Shown piece after piece: positions 57,293 through 63,059 of a stretch of 63,059 nucleotides of DNA. The stretch's first letter is position 1. The number at the start of each line of letters is the position of its first letter. Origin of the DNA: Chara braunii (taxonomy: Eukaryota; Streptophyta; Charophyceae; Charales; Characeae); contig BFEA01000136.1 in NCBI GenBank assembly GCA_003427395.1, positions 1,148,368 to 1,211,426 on the forward strand, given 5' to 3'. Both the position numbers and the translations under genes were made by a program. The notes beneath the pieces are model-generated. The model was not told the DNA's origin. It saw only the letters and a list, made by a program, of their open reading frames with translations, and ran no database searches.

Positions 57293-59030
57293 AAAAAGGA
57301 GAGGACCGACAATCTAGAGAGGAGGAGGCATTGCGCTAGGCCTTGTTATCATACCGCTGTATCCAGACGTACGAATCTTTTTTTGCTTCACACTTAGCAC
57401 GACCTTCGAACCCTTCGTGATAACCATCATTCAAGCTTCTCACCACTTCCTCTGCGTCCCGGATCCACCGGCGTCCAAGCTTTTCTCGAGATGTGGTTGG
57501 TGGGGGCGCCCACCAACAGTGTTGCGGGGATAATCCCACTCGTGTGTGTTTTGAGTGTGTGCACCATATGCACGCCAAGGCACTTTACCGCACCTGGCCA
57601 AATCTCTGACACTAGTATCGGCACATCCTTTAGCTTGGGTATTGTCGCAAGTATGGCTTCGGCTTTCCTTCGTGGAGGGGGGGGTCCTACTCATTGATTA
57701 GCATGTGTTGCGCATAGTCATCCAAATGTCTGCCAAATCAGTGGTTACGATAGGTCTTTGGCGAGCGCCTCCCGTAGTTTTGGTGTGATCTGTTCATGAC
57801 TCGAGACCACGAGGATGCGATAACCGTTTCACTAATCTTGATGAATCTGCACAGGGAGGAGGGTCTTAGGACGGATTCCTTGCGTCCATCCGTAAGTCTT
57901 GCCATGCGCATTGTCCTGACTACCTGTTTCCTAAGTCTTGTCCAGTCTTTACTTTGGCTGTCTGTAGCCGATCCTCGTCTAAGGCCTATCTGTGGTGCAG
58001 GTTTTGACCATAACAAAGTCCCCGTAAGGGGGTAGTGTTCATGCTGCACCGTCCTTCAGACAAAAGCTGAGGGGAAGAGGAGATCGGAAAGCTGGCTACC
58101 CTTAGTATTTAATTCGCAAAAGAACATAATGCGAGAAGCTACTCTTTCTTGTGTGTGTGGTGCGGACTTAAGATCGTGATTGCAACAGTGAACCTGCGTT
58201 GCCTATTGTTGGCCCGTGTGCTACCACGTTCGTTGACTACGAGGAAGAGATGCCGGATAATAGATATCCTTGACGTGTCGTGATCCGGGTATATCTCGTT
58301 GTGATACTCTCACAGGTGTCATGATTTTAATTTAGCATAAGGGAATGACACTATTGTTCTCACCTAAGCGTGTAGCAAGGGATCGATTCATTCATCTTTG
58401 AAGAGCTAATCCTGGCTCCAGGACTTGTCTCGTACTTCTCCCTTGAGAGGTGTTCAATTCAGGAGTGACAAGTTCAAGAGACTTACCCGTGAGAGAAGGG
58501 ACAGAGCATGTCTGATTTGTCTAAAAAATAAAATTTTGTGTGTACGTAAAGATCGGAAGAATCATACGTACAGAAGGTCCGTTCCTCGTCTCTGCCTCCC
58601 CTCGACCGTGGCCGCTCATCCTCATATACGTATAGGCTCGGTTCTAGTACGAGAGTTTAAGACGAGATTTGATCAGAAGAATTATTCCCGGAACAACTAT
58701 ACTATTGCGGACAAGGCTGGTAGCCCGACTCATATCGGCGGTGACGGTCTTAGATGCTGTCGTGGCCTCTATTGGGGAGTAGTCCATCATTACACCATAT
58801 GTGCACAGGGATCTAAGGAGAACAAGTGTTTTTTACCAAAAGTAGAAAACAAAACAAAGAGATCATGCAACGAGTAGGCAACCACCCAGTAGACAAATCG
58901 TTTAGGCTGGAACCGAAGGAAAGGAAAAAGAAAGATTAAAAGAGAGAAGTCGCAGGACGATCAATTTTTTCATTCGATCTTTTTTATCAGATTATTGCTA
59001 TTTCTCAGGTTAACGGGGCCGGTGGGTGGG
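57293..59030. other. No supportable gene
   Basis: Short ORFs only (for example 58425-58877, basic at the start). No repeat or RNA gene recognised. Confidence 0.4.
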
Positions 59031-59034
59031 TCGC

Positions 59035-59470
59035 ATTCAATCATCTCGATCGTGGCCTTGGCTAAGTCCAGGATCGTGATTAGAGCAGTGTTGTGGCGTA
59101 TCCACTCTTCGGTAAACCCTGTGGTGAGCAGAGGTGAAGAGGGTATACTTCATAACAGTCGCTCTTATCACAGAACTTTGCGCTCTTAGCCCAGAGAGTC
59201 GTGAAAAAGAATAACCTTCAATCATGCACGTAAAAATAACCAAAACAGTTTGCATTCATTCGATCGTGGTCTTGGCTAAGTCCAGGACCGTGATTAGAGC
59301 AGTGTTGTGGCGTATCCATTCTTCGGTAAACCCCGTAGTAACAGAGGTGAAGAGGGTATGCTCCATAACAGTCGCTCTTATCACAGAATTTTGCGGCCTT
59401 AGCTTAGAGAGTCGTGAGAAAGAATAGGCTTCAAGCATGCACGCGAAAATGACCAAAACAGTTTGCATCC
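59035..59470 (+). repeat. 214-bp tandem duplication
   Basis: GCTAAGTCCAGGA occurs at 59061 and 59275. The two units match closely throughout (GTGATTAGAGCAGTGTTGTG; CAGTCGCTCTTATCACAGAA). Confidence 0.95.
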
Positions 59471-60506
59471 ATTCGAGCGTGTCATACAAGATTTTATCTA
59501 CGAGTCTTTACTGCCTAATTTATCAGCCGAAGGGCGATCATCCCCAGATGCAACGACGCAGCTATTCGAAAAGAACTCATTCTGCGAAAACAAGAAGAAG
59601 AACGGAAAGAACAAGTTTTTTTTGCGAAAAAAACAAAACCGATCATAGGCTTAGAAAATGACATGTTAGCCTGCCCCCTTATTGATGGGGAAGGTACCAG
59701 GTTCTCCACCTCTCTTCCTCTCTCTCCTTCCCTTTTTTTATTATTAATTCTCCCTCCGATCCCATTCCCCATATCTCTTGCATCCTTTCCCCAACTAACC
59801 TATGTATACCTCATTCAATCATGCATAACCATGCAAATATACACCAAATCCATGACAGTGAAGTGAAAGGGAGGGCAGGCTAATTCAGCGAAGAAGGCAT
59901 GACTGCCAGTGTCATGTCGATGCAAGCAAGAATCGAAACACCATGCGATCATTATTACAGAAAAAGACGAATAAAGGTTGTTCATCCCGGCGCTAGTAAA
60001 CACAGTTATGACCTACTTAACCTCAACGACGACACGCTCGTGATGATGAGACGGGAGCACGCTCTCCCTATGGCGATCGAGCTTTGCAGAACAACAGCCA
60101 GAAAGAAGAACAGGGTACACAGAGAAGAGGAAGAGGAAGATCCTGCACCATGCCACCTAGCCCTGATGCCGCCCTTAGGCGAGGCGGACTGGCCGACAGA
60201 TCCACAGGAGGGAGTGGCGTATTCCCTGAGGCCTTTCTGCCGCTTGCCACGCGCGGCTTCATCAGAGGGGAGTACCTTTTCCTTTATCGTCAAAAAAGGG
60301 CGGGACAACGAAAAACGATACAAGACATAACAAGGAAGCCTGCGAGGCCAAGGGGAGAAAAAGCGAGGCGCTGCTGCGACATGCATGCAGAGATTCGAAG
60401 AGAGTTTGTGCAGTGGTAGGCGAGCGTGAGGTTGGAGGAGGGGGGTGGTGGGAGGGGGGTGTGGGCGAGTCGCTGCTCATCTCTGCCATGCTGCGTGCCG
60501 CTCTGT

Positions 60507-60890
60507 TCACGAGCTCCAATACATAGCGATAAGCCCGCTTGCCGATAGTGCTATAGCCAGGGAGGTGTAGCCGATCGTGAGATATATCAGTGTCGCTGCC
60601 CGCCTAGCAGGAGCCAAAAAAACTAGCTCTGATTGACAGGCCCAGACCGCAATGCCGAAGATGATGGCATTTGATAGCATAGCTAGTATGAGAATGATCG
60701 CTTGAAAGGCTGTATGCGCCGCGTTATGCGATGGGGTAACCGCCGAGTGACCGCTGGTGGGGGAGCTTGGCGATGGCGGGCGTGCAATTGGGTCTAGGAT
60801 CGGTGTCAGCGGAGGTCGGTGGCGTGAGGTTGGGGAGGAGTCCCGTGCGCAGAATGACGGCGACGTGGTGGTTGCGGCGGATCGGTCCAT
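60507..60890 (-). CDS. Putative small membrane protein ORF
   Basis: 127 codons from ATG 60890. The same frame is open upstream to about 61160 without an ATG, and that part adds another hydrophobic segment (AFLAYLALLACIAFLWFIASL). Two further segments lie at AIILILAMLSNAIIFGIAVW and TLIYLTIGYTSLAIALSASG. A Pro/Ser-rich linker separates them. Three membrane helices in one frame are unlikely by chance, but the family is unknown and it may be the last exon of a longer gene. Confidence 0.4.
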   Translation of the reverse strand: MDRSAATTTSPSFCARDSSPTSRHRPPLTPILDPIARPPSPSSPTSGHSAVTPSHNAAHTAFQAIILILAMLSNAIIFGIAVWACQSELVFLAPARRAATLIYLTIGYTSLAIALSASGLIAMYWSS

Positions 60891-61221
60891 GGAACCAAGT
60901 GCAAGGCCAACATCAGCGTGTGGGGGTTGGTCAGTGGGGAGGGAGGGTGGTGGGAGAGATGCGATGAACCAGAGGAACGCTATGCACGCGAGCAGGGCGA
61001 GGTATGCCAGGAAAGCGCAAGTGGAAACCGCATACGCCCCTCGGTTCTCATCGAGGTTCTGATGTATGCAGACGAGGCTAGGTTCCGGGTTAATTGCGTG
61101 CTGCTGTTGTGGACCAGGTTCCAGATGTATGCAGACCAGGCTAGGTCGGACTATACCACTTCCTCGATGTCAGCCGGCTCCTCCAGGAGATCCAGGTCCA
61201 CGAGGAAATCCATCCCAGCCG

Positions 61222-62272
61222 AAATCCACAGTAAGCTGGATGCGAAACGTCCATTCGTCTAGCCGAACAAGTCCACCGAAGTCCTCGCCCACAATCGCTC
61301 AACCGCAATGATTGATGAGTCTTGTCAGTGCCCCTCGCCCATTTAAACCATTCGAGCAGCCCGCCTCTTTGCTACAAGGATCTGAATCATCTTGGGCCCG
61401 TTGTCATGGGATCCCTTCGCGAGAGTCTTGTCCCACTGCTAAAACCTCGTCAATCCCTATGAATGATGCCTGTTGCTTTTGAATCTTCCCGCCTTGTCGT
61501 GCTATCACACGTACGACTAGCGTCCTTCTCCTTTCAGATGCTTAAGTCCTGTGCTCGAGCCTTGTCGATATAGCAACTCCAACCATAGTCCTTGTACATC
61601 CGTTGGATCTGGTAGCAGGATCGTCAATAGCCGAGTCTTTCGTGTCCCAAGTGGCAAAGGTTTGTTCTCATTTAGTCACTCATGCTATTGTGGACTCCCG
61701 CGGTTGACGACGAATCGATTCTGCAAAGAAACCATCAAAAAAGCAGAAAAAAACAAAAAGGAAAAAAAGGGAAGGAAAAAAGGAACGAAAGCGGGAAAAA
61801 AATTACGATTCCTACGTGTCCTAGTCTCACATCTACGGCGTTGGCGTAAGGGTCACAGTTCGAGCCTCGGCCCGTCTTGTCTTCACGGATCATTACTCAT
61901 GGGGTACCCCGCCTTATTCCCTGATATCGCGACGATACTCGGGGGGATCCGTGCGCGGGTGTCCAATCCGCAGTGTTAGCATATTTGTCACTACCGAGCG
62001 AAAAAAAGGAAGAAAAAACGAAAGAAAAAAAAAAAATTCGAGGAGACAACAAAAAAGGAAAAATAAAGGAGAAAAAGGGGGAGAAAAAAGAAAAAAGAAA
62101 AAGAAAAAAGAAAAAGAAGGGAGCAGGCGAAAAAACGCGCCGACACGGAACACAGGGAAGGGTAGGTGGAAAAAAGTTTTCCTCCAAGGGGGGTTCTGGT
62201 CTTGCTCTTCCTTGTCTCGGTTGTCCCTTGGGTTGCTCAACTGGTCTCCTTTGTTCTCTCCCTAGACATGTA

Positions 62273-62346
<74 letters not shown>

Positions 62347-62350
62347 TGTG
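61222..62350 (-). repeat. Repeat Z, minus copy
   Basis: Reverse complement of 38281-39365. It includes purine-rich tracts (61735-61803 and 61990-62135) and ends in a long (GT)n run at 62276-62353. Confidence 0.9.
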
Positions 62351-62353
62351 TGT
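62276..62353 (+). repeat. (GT)n microsatellite
   Basis: About 39 GT dinucleotides with one interruption. It corresponds to the shorter (CA)n at 38281-38312. Confidence 0.97.
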
Positions 62354-62459
62354 GAGCATTACATCCGAATTCCTTACCAAATTTGAAATAAAAATAAAAT
62401 AGGAAAACAAATACTAATAATGAAAATAAATAAAAATAAAAAGAGAATTAAATTTAGTG

Positions 62460-62800
62460 AGTGCGCGAGCATGTTTTCGACACCGCCATCTTTGGCGATT
62501 TTGCGTTTTCTTTTGGCATAGCTAAATGCCCTGAAAATTTACAGATGTGTACTTCACATAATACAAAACCCAGTAAAAATTTTCAAAAAAAAAGAAAATT
62601 GTTTAGACCCCGAACTAAAGTGAAACAATATGTGGGCAAGCACGTTTTGACACCGCCATCTTTGGAGATTTTTAATTCTAATTTGGCGAAGCCAAATGAC
62701 TTGAAAATGTACAGGCATTTACCTTACGCCATATAGAACTCAGTAAAAAACATTCAGAAAAAAATAATTATCTTTAGGCCCCAAAATAATTTTTGGCGGG
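62460..62800 (+). repeat. 170-bp tandem duplication
   Basis: GACACCGCCATCTTTGG at 62479 and 62649. The units also share GAAAAT.TACAG and CTCAGTAAAAA-like text. AT-rich. Confidence 0.85.
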
Positions 62801-62992
62801 GGCCAAACACTGTCACGTTCGAACCCCGTACGGGACCCTAAACCCCCGTACGTACGGAGGTCTGCTTGGGGGCTTCCATATGTACGGGCTGGTGACCCTG
62901 TATATATATATATATATATATCGTCAAATAGAACTTCCCGGTAAACCGTAGGCAGAGAGGGAGAAGAGGACAACAAACGAGGGGCTGTGACA

Positions 62993-63046
62993 AACTGTTT
63001 CGTCGGAGTTTCACCGACTCATCAGGAGGCTGAACCCTCAACAGTC
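62993..63046 (-). ncRNA. Type III hammerhead ribozyme
   Basis: Read on the minus strand: stem III strand GACUG (63046-63042), then UU, with self-cleavage expected after the second U (63040). Next are stem I GAGG (63039-63036), a 6-nt loop and CCUC (63029-63026); core CUGAUGA (63025-63019); stem II GUCGG, a 7-nt loop and CCGAC (63018-63002); core GAAA (63001-62998); and stem III CAGU (62997-62994) plus a G-U wobble. All invariant core bases are present and all three stems pair. Type III hammerheads of this kind are known from plant retrozymes, and hammerheads also occur in Penelope-like elements. The host element continues beyond the window. Confidence 0.92.
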
Positions 63047-63059
63047 TGCAGAATCCCCT

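Noticed and set aside
57260-57354. 95-nt intron (GTATGA ... TGCAG, minus strand) at the start of the 650-codon ORF
   Set aside because: The acceptor looks good, but joining to the donor I could see does not keep the reading frame.
58425-58877. 150-codon ORF with a Cys-containing basic start
   Set aside because: Cysteine spacing does not fit a known zinc-finger class and there is no supporting context.
61810-61900. tRNA-like segment with GTTCGAGCC (B-box-like) in repeat Z
   Set aside because: No acceptor or T-stem pairing could be made; at most a remote tRNA-derived SINE-like remnant.
6240-62700. Further hammerhead cores (CTGATGA at about 2278, 6247, 32450, 45889 and others)
   Set aside because: None has a paired stem II followed by GAAA.

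Overview
The window is eukaryotic nuclear DNA and is almost entirely a mosaic of transposable elements. It has Ty3/gypsy gag and pol with plant-type primer-site logic, long simple repeats, poly-purine/pyrimidine tracts, dispersed inverted repeats, scaffold gaps (95 Ns at 49836-49930 plus scattered single Ns) and no operon structure. Coding relics carry stops that look like C-to-T decay at CG and CAG contexts, which fits a plant-lineage genome with CG/CHG methylation. A streptophyte alga such as Chara is my guess, from general resemblance only. No ordinary host gene was identified with confidence.

Layout. 1-21.2 kb: a field of fold-back elements, a ~1 kb tandem unit and a recurrent 22-bp semi-palindrome (7-bp arms around an 8-bp core). 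Embedded in it is a 6-kb block with a large DUF7869-like transposase-type gene (6.1-8.87 kb) and a second gene, ORF2 (9.14-10.0 kb). A diverged ORF2 copy lies convergently at 12.47-13.5 kb, with a 138-bp tandem array between them. 21.2-27 kb: a decayed gypsy-type gag. 27.8-28.3 kb: three tandem U6 snRNA-like copies. 28.8-34.05 kb and 39.37-44.89 kb: two inverted copies of a long noncoding repeat (X) carrying a periodic short motif. Between them lie a solo LTR (34.06-35.94 kb, minus), a broken non-LTR-type reverse transcriptase (37.1-38.15 kb) and repeat Z, whose inverted copy is at 61.2-62.35 kb.

44.9-55.2 kb is a gypsy element: 5' LTR with an internal ORF, tRNA-iMet primer site, gag with a 2A-like motif, protease, RT/RNase H, a PHD-finger plus integrase ORF, then additional 3' ORFs joined by ATGA stop-start overlaps, and a polypurine tract. 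It is decayed, with several stops and frameshifts, a D-to-N change in RT motif A and an RNase H deletion. No 3' LTR was found.

55.3-57.3 kb (minus) holds a ~650-codon unknown ORF cut by one TAA. The rest is repeats, and the window ends with a complete type III hammerhead ribozyme on the minus strand (62993-63046).

The most promising undescribed items are the DUF7869 + ORF2 element with its 22-bp motif field, the gypsy lineage with PHD-integrase, 2A-like motif and overlapping extra ORFs, the U6-like tandem, and the terminal hammerhead ribozyme.
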